Below are positions 17,774-26,653 of a stretch of 64,000 nucleotides of DNA, piece after piece. Location of the stretch: NCBI GenBank assembly GCA_023213215.1, contig CP096136.1, positions 1,240,001 to 1,304,000 of the forward strand. The letters are read 5' to 3'. The position numbers and the translations under genes are program-made. This DNA comes from Flavobacterium sp. JAD_PAG50586_2. Its GTDB lineage: Bacteria; Bacteroidota; Bacteroidia; Flavobacteriales; Flavobacteriaceae. The notes below the pieces were generated by a model, which was not told the DNA's origin, did not search any database, and worked only from the letters and a program-made list of their open reading frames with translations. Positions within the stretch are counted from its first letter, which is position 1; the number at the start of each line of letters is the position of its first letter.

Positions 17774-17974
17774 ATGCGCACAGGAACAGTAAAATTTTTC
17801 AACGAATCAAAAGGTTACGGTTTTATCACAGATGATGAAACTGGAAAAGACATTTTCGTACACGCTACCGGAGTTAAAACTGAAAATTTAGCAGAAGGAG
17901 ACAAAGTATCTTACGAAGAAGAAGAAGGAAGAAAAGGTAAAGTAGCAGCTCAGGTAGTAGCTATCGAAGACTAA
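17774..17974 (+). CDS. Cold-shock domain protein
   Basis: 66-residue CSD protein that binds single-stranded nucleic acid and acts as an RNA chaperone. RNP1 is KGYGFIT (residues 14-20) and RNP2 is DIFVHAT (residues 27-33). Its length is normal for the CspA family. It stands alone between its own promoter and terminator. Expression in the cold cannot be judged from sequence. Confidence 0.95.
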   Translation: MRTGTVKFFNESKGYGFITDDETGKDIFVHATGVKTENLAEGDKVSYEEEEGRKGKVAAQVVAIED

Positions 17975-18006
17975 TATATATTATTTTTTGATTACCTAGA
18001 TTTAAT

Positions 18007-18038
18007 GACGTCCCGAAAATATTCGGGACGTTTTTTTA
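18007..18038 (+). terminator. Terminator of the cold-shock gene
   Basis: ACGTCCCGAA and TTCGGGACGT form a perfect 10-base stem followed by T7. Confidence 0.9.
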
Positions 18039-18116
18039 TGTTTAAAAACCACTATTTAAAATGAATTTAAATAGTCCTTTTTGCTAGCTAATTAACAAAG
18101 GTTTATCCGTTGCTTT

Positions 18117-18146
18117 TTGCGAATTAAATAATGCGATGTATATTTG
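18117..18146 (+). promoter_or_regulatory. Promoter TTG-N19-TATATTTG of the nuo operon
   Basis: TTG at 18117-18119, exactly 19 bases, then TATATTTG at 18139-18146: a full match to the Bacteroidetes sigma-A promoter, 33 bases before nuoA. Confidence 0.8.
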
Positions 18147-18179
18147 TGGCTATTTAAATTACTTCTAATTATACCCGTT

Positions 18180-18545
18180 ATGCAGTCCAATCAATTAGAT
18201 TATTTACCGATACTCATGCAGGCTGGTTTGGCCATAGGATTTGTGGTCATGACCATTATTGGCTCGAATTTCCTAGGCCCAAAAAGGCATTCCAAAAACA
18301 AAGATAAAAACTTCGAATGCGGAATTGAATCTGTTGGTAACGCAAGGATTCCTTTCTCCGTTAAGTATTTCCTTGTTGCCATCCTTTTTGTTCTGTTTGA
18401 CGTCGAAGTGATTTTCCTATATCCTTGGGCCGTTAACTTCAAAGCATTAGGAATAGAAGGAATGATAAAAATGGTGATTTTCATGATGCTGCTTTTGGTG
18501 GGTTTCTTTTACATCATCAAAAAGAAAGCACTGGAATGGGAATAA
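18180..18545 (+). CDS. nuoA: NADH-quinone oxidoreductase subunit A
   Basis: 121-residue membrane subunit of complex I. Start at MQSNQLDYLPILMQAG; the alternative ATG at 18144 lies at the end of the promoter -7 element and is excluded. Three membrane segments (GLAIGFVVMTIIG, FLVAILFVLFDVEVIFLYPW, MVIFMMLLLVGFFYIIKKKA) and the conserved loop KNFECGIESVGNARIPFSVK are present. LFDVEVIFLYPWA is the NuoA signature with the acidic pair. First gene of the nuoA-N operon. Confidence 0.95.
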   Translation: MQSNQLDYLPILMQAGLAIGFVVMTIIGSNFLGPKRHSKNKDKNFECGIESVGNARIPFSVKYFLVAILFVLFDVEVIFLYPWAVNFKALGIEGMIKMVIFMMLLLVGFFYIIKKKALEWE

Positions 18546-18695
18546 AGAAATTATTTTAAATTATAAATTTTGAATTTTAAATTGGCGATGTGGATGAAAA
18601 ATACAATAATTTAAATTATAATTCAAACCCGAGACATTTGATATTAAGAAAATAATTAATATGGAGCGTAGCGGAATAAATTCAAAATAACAAAA
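18546..18695. repeat. nuoA-nuoB spacer: 7-base periodic inverted array
   Basis: A 150-base spacer inside the operon. The left arm (from about 18552) is 7-base periodic AT-rich sequence (TTAAATT, ATAAATT, TTGAATT, TTAAATT); the right arm (about 18603-18629) is the approximate reverse complement. It also carries ATTTGATATTAAGA at 18636-18649, a 14-mer shared with repeat copy A and the region at 37773. Confidence 0.6.
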
Positions 18696-19238
18696 ATGAG
18701 TACAAGAACACAAATGGTTGCTCCGCCCGAAGGAGTTTCTGGTGAAGGATTTTTTGCTACGAAATTGAACGATGTTGTTGGATTAGCGCGTGCTAACTCG
18801 CTTTGGCCTTTGCCTTTTGCGACTTCCTGTTGCGGAATCGAATTTATGGCAACTATGGCTTCTCATTACGATTTAGCGCGATTTGGTTCTGAAAGAGTTA
18901 GTTTCTCTCCACGCCAGGCCGACATGCTTATGGTAATGGGAACTATTTCCAAAAAAATGGCGCCAATCTTACGTCAGGTTTACGAACAAATGTCTGAGCC
19001 TCGTTGGGTTATTTCTGTCGGAGCCTGCGCCTGTTCAGGCGGTGTTTTTGATACGTATTCCGTTTTGCAGGGAATTGACAAAGTAATTCCGGTTGACGTG
19101 TACGTTCCGGGATGTCCACCAAGACCTGAGCAAATTGTTGATGGTGTAATGCAGTTGCAGGAATTAGTAAAAAACGAATCCGTACGCAGAAGGAATTCAC
19201 CTGAATATAAAGAATTATTAGCTTCCTATAACCTATAA
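18696..19238 (+). CDS. nuoB: NADH-quinone oxidoreductase subunit B
   Basis: 180-residue peripheral subunit that carries the N2 [4Fe-4S] cluster reducing quinone. The ligands are visible as [10 protein letters not shown] (adjacent Cys pair), [10 protein letters not shown] and [22 protein letters not shown] is the family signature. The N terminus lacks a membrane segment. It follows nuoA after a long structured spacer and is 2 bases from nuoC. Confidence 0.97.
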   Translation: MSTRTQMVAPPEGVSGEGFFATKLNDVVGLARANSLWPLPFATSCCGIEFMATMASHYDLARFGSERVSFSPRQADMLMVMGTISKKMAPILRQVYEQMSEPRWVISVGACACSGGVFDTYSVLQGIDKVIPVDVYVPGCPPRPEQIVDGVMQLQELVKNESVRRRNSPEYKELLASYNL

Positions 19239-19240
19239 AA

Positions 19241-19768
19241 ATGGCTTTAGCGATAACAACAATACAAGAGAAATTAACACATCAGTTTGGTGTAAAGGTT
19301 TTTGCGTTCGAAATGCAGAGGGACTTCTTTACGTTTGAAGCCAACCCAGAAAGTATCCATGATGTAATCAAATTTCTTAAAGAAGACGAAGATTTCAACT
19401 TTCACTTCCTAACGGATTTGGCAGGAATACATTTTCCCGATAATGACGACCAACACCAATTTGCCGTTTCTTATCAACTACACAATTGGGTTGATAATAC
19501 ACGCATCCGTGTTAAAACCTATTTGCCGGATGATGCCGAAGTTGAAACGATTACGGATTTGTTCTTATGTGCCAACTGGATGGAAAGAGAAGCATGGGAT
19601 TTTTTCGGAATCCGTTTCAAAGGACATCCACAGCTTAAAAGAATCCTGAACATGGACGAAATGATTTCGTTTCCAATGCGCAAGGAATTCCCATTGGAAG
19701 ACAGCGGAAGAACCGATAAGGACGATAGATTTTTTGGAAGAACAGTGTCAAATAAGTCAACATTATAA
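19241..19768 (+). CDS. nuoC: NADH-quinone oxidoreductase subunit C
   Basis: 175-residue subunit of the hydrophilic arm, contacting NuoB and NuoD. The 30-kDa signature is seen in ANWMEREAWDFFGIRFKGHP then LKRILNMDE and PLEDSGRTDKDDRFF at the C terminus. It is separate from nuoD here, not fused as in E. coli. One base separates its stop from the nuoD start. Confidence 0.96.
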   Translation: MALAITTIQEKLTHQFGVKVFAFEMQRDFFTFEANPESIHDVIKFLKEDEDFNFHFLTDLAGIHFPDNDDQHQFAVSYQLHNWVDNTRIRVKTYLPDDAEVETITDLFLCANWMEREAWDFFGIRFKGHPQLKRILNMDEMISFPMRKEFPLEDSGRTDKDDRFFGRTVSNKSTL

Positions 19769-19769
19769 A

Positions 19770-21004
19770 ATGTCAGAACTATTATTACCACCAGAGCAGC
19801 GATATGCCCGAATAATTGAGGAAAAAGAAACGAAGACGGAAGCGAGTATTCTGTCCTGAATCTTGGCCCTACGCATCCGGCAACTCACGGAATTTTTCAA
19901 AATATCCTGTTGATGGATGGTGAAAGAATCCTTGAAGCCGAACCAACAATCGGTTACATTCACCGTGCTTTTGAAAAAATTGCAGAAAACCGCCCGTTTT
20001 ACCAAATCAACGTATTGACAGACCGAATGAACTATTGTTCTTCGCCTATCAATAACATGGCATGGTGGATGACGGTTGAAAAACTATTGAATATAGAAGT
20101 TCCAAAACGCGCTCAGTATTTAAGGGTTATCGTAATGGAATTAGCACGAATAACAGACCACCTAATCTGTAACTCAATCCTTGGAGTTGACACCGGAGCT
20201 TACACCGGTTTCCTTTATGTATTTCAATTCAGGGAAAAAGTATATGAGATTTATGAAGAGATATGCGGTGCCCGTTTGACCACAAACATGGGGCGAATTG
20301 GCGGATTTGAAAGAGACTGGAGTCCAAAAGCTTTTGAATTGCTAAATACTTTCCTCGAAGAATTTCCGGTTGCCTGGAAAGAATTCGAAAATCTTTTCGA
20401 AAGAAACCGAATCTTTATCGACCGTACGGTAAATGTTGGTGGAATTACCGCTGAAAAAGCAATGCAATACGGATTCACTGGCCCAAACCTTCGTGCTGCC
20501 GGAATCGATTATGATGTTCGTGTGGCTATGCCTTATTCATCTTACGAAGATTTTGATTTTATCGTTCCGGTTGGAAAATCGGGAGATACTTACGACCGTT
20601 TCTGTGTTCGTAATGCCGAAGTTTGGGAAAGTCTGAGCATCATCCGACAGGCATTGGCAAAATTACCTGAAGGTCCGATACATGCTGATGTTCCCGACTA
20701 TTACCTGCCTCCAAAAGAAGATGTTTACAATAATATGGAAAGCTTAATCTATCACTTCAAAATTGTAATGGGTGAAGTTCCGGTTCCGGTTGCTGAAGTA
20801 TACCATTCTGTTGAAGGTGGAAATGGCGAACTAGGGTTTTACCTTATTTCTGACGGAAGCAGGACACCTTACCGATTGAAAATGAGAAGGCCTTGCTATA
20901 TCTATTACCAGGCCTATCCTGAAATGATACAAGGCGCAATGCTTTCTGATGCTATCGTAATATTATCAAGTTTAAATGTAATTGCGGGCGAATTAGACGC
21001 TTAA
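19770..21004 (+). CDS. nuoD: NADH-quinone oxidoreductase subunit D (one frameshift)
   Basis: 49-kDa subunit forming the quinone site with NuoB. It starts MSELLLPPEQRYARIIEEKE; the frame then breaks at about 19832-19835 (GAAG), beyond which another frame gives DGSEYSVLNLGPTHPATHG, the universal NuoD quinone-site motif with its histidines. One extra base (probably a third A, giving Lys) restores a 411-residue protein, the normal length. Later motifs are intact: EPTIGYIHRAFEKIAENRP, GRIGGFERDW and the C-terminal SDAIVILSSLNVIAGELD. The frame break is very likely a consensus error, since the complex would be dead without this subunit. Confidence 0.93.
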
Positions 21005-21084
21005 AAAATAAGATTGCAGAATGCAGATTTTAGAATGCAGATTGAAAAAATCTAAAATTTAAAATTTAATATCTAACATTAGAA
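21005..21084. repeat. nuoD-nuoE spacer: 7-base periodic array
   Basis: Left arm ATTGCAG, AATGCAG, ATTTTAG, AATGCAG from 21013; AGAATGCAGATT recurs exactly 14 bases apart (21018 and 21032). The right arm (about 21044-21075) is an AT-rich 7-base array (AAAATCT, AAAATTT) roughly complementary to the left one. Confidence 0.6.
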
Positions 21085-21615
21085 ATGGAAAGATCACATA
21101 TCAAACAAGAGATAAACATCACTGATGCCCTGATGACCCGGATCAATGAATTAATCAGCCATTATCCAGAAGACAAAAGAAAATCAGCTTTGTTGCCGGT
21201 TTTACACGAAGTTCAAGATGCTCATGACAACTGGCTTAGCACTGACTTGCAGATTAAAGTTGCCGAAATTTTAGGAATACAACCCATTGAAGTTTTTGAA
21301 GTGGTGACATTTTACACGATGTACAACCAAAGGCCAATTGGGAAATATATGTTCGAATTTTGCCAGACTTCTCCATGCTGTTTGAACGGCTTGGAAAACC
21401 TAATGGATTATACGTGCAATAAATTGGGTGTGAAAGTTGGAGAGCCAACAGCTGACGGACTATTTGAAGTTCGTGGCGTTGAATGCCTTGGCGCCTGTGG
21501 TTATGCCCCAATGATGCAGTTGGGTGATTTTTATCAGGAACATTTGACAGAAGCAAAAATAGATCAGCTGATTACAGACTGTAAAGACGGAAAAATCACT
21601 TTACACGATAAATAA
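21085..21615 (+). CDS. nuoE: NADH-quinone oxidoreductase subunit E
   Basis: 176-residue thioredoxin-like subunit with the N1a [2Fe-2S] cluster. Ligands are FCQTSPCC (Cys-x4-Cys) and ECLGACGYAP (Cys-x3-Cys). A helical N-terminal domain (LPVLHEVQDAHDNWLS; FEVVTFYTMYNQRP) is standard. The next gene, nuoF, begins 4 bases after its stop. Confidence 0.96.
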   Translation: MERSHIKQEINITDALMTRINELISHYPEDKRKSALLPVLHEVQDAHDNWLSTDLQIKVAEILGIQPIEVFEVVTFYTMYNQRPIGKYMFEFCQTSPCCLNGLENLMDYTCNKLGVKVGEPTADGLFEVRGVECLGACGYAPMMQLGDFYQEHLTEAKIDQLITDCKDGKITLHDK

Positions 21616-21619
21616 TATC

Positions 21620-22987
21620 ATGGGAAGAAAAATATTATTAGACAAAATTAACGTTCCGGGAATCAAAACCTACGAAGTATACCGTAAAGAAGGCGGTTAT
21701 GCCTCTGTAGAAAAAGCCCTTAAAAAAATGACTCCTGATGAAGTAGTTGAAGAAGTGAAAACTTCCGGGCTTCGTGGTCGTGGCGGCGCAGGTTTCCCAG
21801 CTGGAATGAAATGGAGTTTTATTGACAAAAAATCAGGAAAGCCACGTCACTTGGTGTGCAATGCCGATGAATCGGAACCTGGGACTTTTAAGGACCGATA
21901 TCTGATGGAATACATTCCACACCTTTTGATTGAAGGGATGATTACGTCAAGCTATGCATTGGGCGCTAACCTATCCTACATCTACATCCGTGGTGAATAC
22001 ATGTGGGTTTACAAAATTTTGGAAAGAGCCATCGCCGAAGCAAAAGCTGCCGGTTGGTTGGGTAAAAATATATTAGGTTCCGGTTACGATTTAGAATTAT
22101 ACGTTCAGATTGGTGGCGGAGCTTACATCTGTGGAGAAGAAACTGCATTAATTGAAAGCCTGGAAGGGAAACGTGGAAATCCAAGGATTAAACCACCATT
22201 CCCAGCTGTTTCGGGACTTTGGGCTAATCCCACTGTAGTAAATAATGTTGAAACTATTGCGGCTGTGCCTTGGATTGTAAACAATTCGGGTGCTGATTAT
22301 GCTGCGATTGGAATCGGACGTTCTACAGGAACCAAATTAATTTCTGCTTCAGGGAATATCAAAAATCAGGGTGTCTTCGAAATAGATTTGGGATTATCTG
22401 TATACGAATTCATGAATTCAGATGAATATTGTGGTGGAATGCAAACAGACAGACCTTTGAAGGCGTTAGTTCCTGGAGGAAGTTCTGTACCAGTTTTACC
22501 GGCACATTTAATTTATAAAACTGCAGCTGGTGAAGATCGTTTGATGACTTACGAAAGTTTATCAGATGGTGGATTCGCTACAGGTTCCATGTTAGGTTCA
22601 GGTGGATTTATTGTGTATGATGACAGAGCGTGTATTGTTCGTAATACTTGGAATTTCTCCAGATTTTACCACCACGAAAGCTGCGGTCAATGCACACCTT
22701 GCCGCGAAGGAACAGGCTGGTTAGAGAAAGTTTTGTGGAGAATTGAAAACGGACAGGGACGTGAAGAAGATATCGAATTGTTGTGGAGCATCCAGGCAAA
22801 AATTGAAGGAAACACTATATGTCCTTTAGGCGACGCTGCTTCATGGCCTGTAGCTGCGGCAATCCGTCATTTCAGGGATGAATTCGAATATCATATCCGT
22901 TTCCCGGAAAAAGTAAAAAATAGAGAACACTTTGTAGCTGAACCTTTTGAGAAAGTAAAGCATTTAGTGGCAAAACAAGAAGTTTAA
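21620..22987 (+). CDS. nuoF: NADH-quinone oxidoreductase subunit F
   Basis: 455-residue flavoprotein that binds NADH and FMN and holds the N3 [4Fe-4S] cluster. GLRGRGGAGFPAGMKWSF near residue 50 is the nucleotide site; CNADESEPGTFKDR and the Gly-rich GAYICGEETALIESLEG bind FMN/NADH; ESCGQCTPCREGTGW near residue 355 and NTICPLGD near residue 395 give the four cluster Cys. Followed by a 184-base gap holding repeat copy C before nuoG. Confidence 0.97.
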   Translation: MGRKILLDKINVPGIKTYEVYRKEGGYASVEKALKKMTPDEVVEEVKTSGLRGRGGAGFPAGMKWSFIDKKSGKPRHLVCNADESEPGTFKDRYLMEYIPHLLIEGMITSSYALGANLSYIYIRGEYMWVYKILERAIAEAKAAGWLGKNILGSGYDLELYVQIGGGAYICGEETALIESLEGKRGNPRIKPPFPAVSGLWANPTVVNNVETIAAVPWIVNNSGADYAAIGIGRSTGTKLISASGNIKNQGVFEIDLGLSVYEFMNSDEYCGGMQTDRPLKALVPGGSSVPVLPAHLIYKTAAGEDRLMTYESLSDGGFATGSMLGSGGFIVYDDRACIVRNTWNFSRFYHHESCGQCTPCREGTGWLEKVLWRIENGQGREEDIELLWSIQAKIEGNTICPLGDAASWPVAAAIRHFRDEFEYHIRFPEKVKNREHFVAEPFEKVKHLVAKQEV

Positions 22988-22994
22988 AAATAAT

Positions 22995-23121
22995 TAGGAG
23001 CGAATGGCTCGGGCATATTATGCCATCCATTTTCCCGCTTTACGTTGCAATCTTTTTGCATTTCCCTTTCGCTTAGCTACAGGGCAATGCAAAAAAGGAT
23101 TTCCACTACAATCGGGGCTAA
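22995..23121 (+). repeat. Dispersed intergenic repeat, copy C, inside the nuo operon
   Basis: TAGGAGCG at 22995, TTCCCGCTTTACGTTGCAATC near 23031-23051, a hairpin of CTTTTTGCATT and AATGCAAAAAAGG, then ATTTCCACTACAATCGGGGC and TAA at 23121. It is nearly the reverse complement of the copy at 37909-38041. It lies between nuoF and nuoG and should be transcribed with them. Confidence 0.75.
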
Positions 23122-23171
23122 AGAGTAAACATTAGTAATAAAAATACTCCGTAGGAGTAAAATATTGGTAA

Positions 23172-24227
23172 ATGAAAGTAACTATAGACGGTCAGGAAAT
23201 AGAAGTAGCTCCAGGAACAACCATCCTGCAGGCAGCTCGTATGATTGGTGGGGAATCTGTCCCGCCAGCCATGTGTTATTATTCTAAATTAAAAGGAACC
23301 GGAGGAAAATGCCGTTGTTGTTTGGTTGACGTAACCAAAGGCAGCGAAGCCGATCCAAGACCAATGCCAAAATTAATGGCGTCATGTGTAACAGGCTGCC
23401 AGGACGGAATGGAAATCGCCAGCAAATCTTCTGACCGAGTGAAAGAAGCCAGAAATGCGGTAACCGAATTCCTTCTGATCAATCACCCGCTGGATTGCCC
23501 GGTTTGTGACCAGGCAGGCGAATGTGATTTACAGAATTTAAGCTTTGAACACGGAAAGCTGCAACAGCGTTTCATTGAAGAGAAAAGGACTTTTGAACCC
23601 GAAAATATTGGCGACAAAATTCAACTGCACATGAACCGCTGCATTGTTTGCCAACGTTGCGTGGAAGTAGCAGATCAACTAACAGACGGAAGGGTTCACG
23701 GGGTTTTGAATCGCGGAGACCATTCACAGATATCGACTTGTATTTCTGCCGCCATTGACAACGAATTCTCCGGAAACATGATTGATGTTTGCCCGGTTGG
23801 AGCTTTGACAGATAAGACTTTCCGATTCAAATCGAGGGTTTGGTTTAATAAGCCTTTTGATGCACACAGGGAATGTACAACTCCTGGTTGTTGCGGAAAA
23901 ACGACGCTTTGGATGTTTGGAAACGAAATTCAAAGAGTAACAGCACGTAAAGATGTATACCATGAAGTGGAAGATTTCATCTGTAACACCTGCCGTTTCG
24001 ACAAAAAAGAAGTTACTGATTGGGTAATTGAAGGACCTAGAAGATTCGAAAAAGATTCAGTTATCAATCAGAATAATTATACCCGAAAATTAGAGAAGGT
24101 TGAAATCGCTACCGAAAAAGGAATCCTTATGGGAAGGGATATCGACCGCAAAAAAATAAGTATGCCTGAGATTGCCTACAACGAAAAAATAGACGGAAAC
24201 CCAGTAAATTCTAACAATAATGGATAG
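23172..24227 (+). CDS. nuoG: NADH-quinone oxidoreductase subunit G (short form)
   Basis: 351-residue electron-transfer subunit. The ferredoxin-like domain has CYYSKLKGTGGKCRCC; the His/Cys domain reads HPLDCPVCDQAGECDL, and CIVCQRCVE plus DVCPVGALTDK give a [4Fe-4S] set. The long molybdopterin-type domain of E. coli NuoG (about 900 residues) is absent, as is usual in Bacteroidetes. A C-terminal Cys set (TTPGCCGKT, FICNTCRFD) remains. Its last 8 bases overlap the start of nuoH. Confidence 0.95.
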   Translation: MKVTIDGQEIEVAPGTTILQAARMIGGESVPPAMCYYSKLKGTGGKCRCCLVDVTKGSEADPRPMPKLMASCVTGCQDGMEIASKSSDRVKEARNAVTEFLLINHPLDCPVCDQAGECDLQNLSFEHGKLQQRFIEEKRTFEPENIGDKIQLHMNRCIVCQRCVEVADQLTDGRVHGVLNRGDHSQISTCISAAIDNEFSGNMIDVCPVGALTDKTFRFKSRVWFNKPFDAHRECTTPGCCGKTTLWMFGNEIQRVTARKDVYHEVEDFICNTCRFDKKEVTDWVIEGPRRFEKDSVINQNNYTRKLEKVEIATEKGILMGRDIDRKKISMPEIAYNEKIDGNPVNSNNNG

Positions 24228-25250
24228 TGCGTTTATAATAGAAAAAGTCTTTTCATCGTAACCATTTTTGCGATAACGATGATTATGGCCATGTATTCTA
24301 CCTGGGCTGAACGAAAGGTTGCGGCATTCCTGCAGGATCGTGTTGGGCCAAACCGTGCGGGTTGGGGTGGATTATTACAACCTCTTGCGGATGGAATGAA
24401 GTTATTTGCCAAAGAGGAATTTGAACCTGATACCAAAAACCGATTTTTATTCTTCGTTGGGCCCGCAGTTGCGATGAGTACGGCCTTAATGACCAGTGCC
24501 GTAATTCCGTGGGGCGATAAGTTAGAGATTTTTGGGCGAACTGTTTATCTTCAGGCGACGGATTTAGACGCTTCCTTGTTATATATTTTCGCGATACTTT
24601 CTGTTGGTGTTTATGGAATCATGATTGGTGGTTGGGCATCTAACAATAAGTTCTCCTTAATGGGAGCTGTTCGTGCCGCATCGCAAATGGTTTCTTATGA
24701 AGTAGCCATGGGATTATCTGTTATCGCATTGATAATGATGACCGGAACCTTAAGCTTAAAGGAAATTTCAATGCAACAGTCGGGGATGAACTGGAATGTT
24801 TTCTATCAGCCGGTTGGATTCTTAATCTTCCTAATTTGTGCATTTGCAGAAACCAACAGAACGCCTTTCGACTTAGCGGAATGCGAATCAGAATTGATTG
24901 GTGGTTACCATACCGAATATTCATCCATGAAAATGGGATTCTACCTATTCGCCGAATATGCCAATATGTTTATCTCGTCGACTATAATAGCCGTACTTTA
25001 TTTTGGAGGCTATAATTATCCGGGAATGCAGTGGATGGTTGACAATGTTGGAGTGAACACAGCTAATGTTTTAGGAATCGGAGTTTTATTTATCAAAATA
25101 TGCTTCTTTATTTTCTTCTATATGTGGGTTCGTTGGACCATACCACGTTTTAGATACGATCAGTTAATGAATTTGGGATGGAAGATTTTAATTCCACTTT
25201 CAATTATCAATATTATTATAACAGGAATTTGCATTCTAGCTTTTAAATAA
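24220..25250 (+). CDS. nuoH: NADH-quinone oxidoreductase subunit H (one frameshift)
   Basis: Membrane subunit at the junction of the two arms, forming part of the quinone channel. The ATG at 24220 gives MDSAFIIEK, then the frame breaks at an A5 run (24242-24246); with one more A it continues SLFIVTIFAITMIMAMYSTW and the motif AERKVAAFLQDRVGPNRAGW. The restored length is 343 residues with about eight membrane segments, and the family motif ETNRTPFDLAECESELIGGY near residue 205. Essential for complex I, so the break is best read as a sequencing error. Confidence 0.93.
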
Positions 25251-25261
25251 GAAAAGAAATT

Positions 25262-25812
25262 ATGTCAGCATCAATACAAAGTATATCGCTTTCCGGTAGA
25301 AAGAAACAGGTTTCCAATAAGGAAATGACGTTTTGGGAAAGGTTGTACCTAATTGCCATCGTTAAAGGATTGGCAATTACCATCAAACACTTTTTCAGAA
25401 AAAAGCTACGATTCATTATCCGGAGCAGGTTCGTGAATTCAGCCCGGTTTATCGTGGACAACACATGTTGAAACGTGACGAATTAGGGCGTGAAAACTGT
25501 ACAGCCTGTGGATTGTGCGCCCTTTCCTGTCCGGCGGAAGCCATTACGATGAAAGCGGAAGAACGCAAACCAGGTGAAGAAATGTTGTACCGCGAGGAAA
25601 AATACGCATCGATTTATGAAATCAATATGCTGCGTTGTATTTTTTGTGGTTTATGTGAAGAAGCCTGTCCAAAAGACGCTATTTATTTAACCCTTTCAAA
25701 AGAATTGGTTCCGTCGCAATACAACAGGGAAGATTTCATTTTCGGAAAGGATAAATTGGTTATGCCTTTGGAAATGGCTATGAAAAATGCTCAACTTAAA
25801 AACGCAAACTAA
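25262..25812 (+). CDS. nuoI: NADH-quinone oxidoreductase subunit I (one frameshift)
   Basis: 8Fe ferredoxin-like subunit carrying N6a and N6b. The N-terminal part (FWERLYLIAIVKGLAITIKH) is membrane-associated; after FFRKK the frame breaks at an A6 run (25399-25404). With one extra A the text becomes ATIHYPEQVREFSPVYRGQH and MLKRDELGRENCTACGLCAL, the standard NuoI sequence. Two [4Fe-4S] motifs follow: CTACGLCALSCPAEA and CIFCGLCEEACPKDA. Restored length 183 residues. The intact open frame starting at 25465 is only the downstream part. Its stop overlaps the nuoJ start (TAATG). Confidence 0.93.
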
Positions 25813-26327
25813 TGTCATCTATATTAATTGCATTCTACATCTTATCAACCATCACACTGGCTTCAGCGTTTTTAACGATTTACAGTAAAAACCCTATCCA
25901 CAGTGCTATATACCTAGTAATTTGCATGGTTACGATTGTTGGGCATTATCTAATGTTCAATGCACAATTCCTTGCGATGGTTCAGCTTATTGTTTACGCC
26001 GGTGCGATTATGGTCCTGTTCTTATTTACCATCATGCTTATGAACCTGAATAAGGAAGATGAAGTCCATAAACCCCGTATTACCCGTCTTGGAGCAATTA
26101 CTGTTTTCATTTTGATGAGTGTGGTATTGGTAACCATCTTCATCAATTCTAAAACGATAATGGGTGAATACGATTATACCGGCGAAGATTTCCAATCCAT
26201 CAAAACGCTTGGACAGGTATTGCTTAACGAATATATGGTTCCCTTTGAATTTGCTTCCATCCTATTATTAGTAGCGATGATCGGTGTTGTTTTATTGTCT
26301 AAAAAAGAAAAAACGGAGAAGAAATAA
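25812..26327 (+). CDS. nuoJ: NADH-quinone oxidoreductase subunit J
   Basis: 171-residue membrane subunit with five hydrophobic segments. [20 protein letters not shown] and [20 protein letters not shown] are the family signatures; the latter contains the helix that undergoes the pi-bulge transition in complex I. Start and stop overlap nuoI and nuoK by one base each, showing tight translational coupling. Confidence 0.95.
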   Translation: MSSILIAFYILSTITLASAFLTIYSKNPIHSAIYLVICMVTIVGHYLMFNAQFLAMVQLIVYAGAIMVLFLFTIMLMNLNKEDEVHKPRITRLGAITVFILMSVVLVTIFINSKTIMGEYDYTGEDFQSIKTLGQVLLNEYMVPFEFASILLLVAMIGVVLLSKKEKTEKK

Positions 26328-26647
26328 TGAATAATATTTTAAATGAAATAGGTATAGAAAACTACATTTTCCTTTCGGTACTGTTATTTTGTATCGGGGT
26401 TTTTGGAGTATTGTACAGAAGAAATGCTATCATCGTTTTCATGTCAATTGAAATTATGCTGAATGCTGTGAATTTATTATTCGTAGCTTTTTCAACCTAT
26501 CATCAGGATGCCGAAGGACAAATATTTGTATTCTTCTCGATGGCAGTGGCTGCGGCCGAAGTTGCCGTTGGACTGGCAATCCTCGTTTCTGTATTCAGGA
26601 ATGTTGGGTCTATTGATATCGCTAATTTAAAGAACTTAAAAGGATAA
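26327..26647 (+). CDS. nuoK: NADH-quinone oxidoreductase subunit K
   Basis: 106-residue membrane subunit with three helices. [20 protein letters not shown] and [10 protein letters not shown] carry the conserved membrane Glu (IEIMLNAVN), and [20 protein letters not shown] has the second Glu. Length typical. Six bases separate it from nuoL. Confidence 0.96.
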   Translation: MNNILNEIGIENYIFLSVLLFCIGVFGVLYRRNAIIVFMSIEIMLNAVNLLFVAFSTYHQDAEGQIFVFFSMAVAAAEVAVGLAILVSVFRNVGSIDIANLKNLKG

Positions 26648-26653
26648 TCTGGG

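Noticed and set aside
19770..25812. Programmed ribosomal frameshifting in nuoD, nuoH and nuoI
   Set aside because: The sites share no slippery heptamer and all thirteen breaks in the window have the same simple one-base-deletion form.
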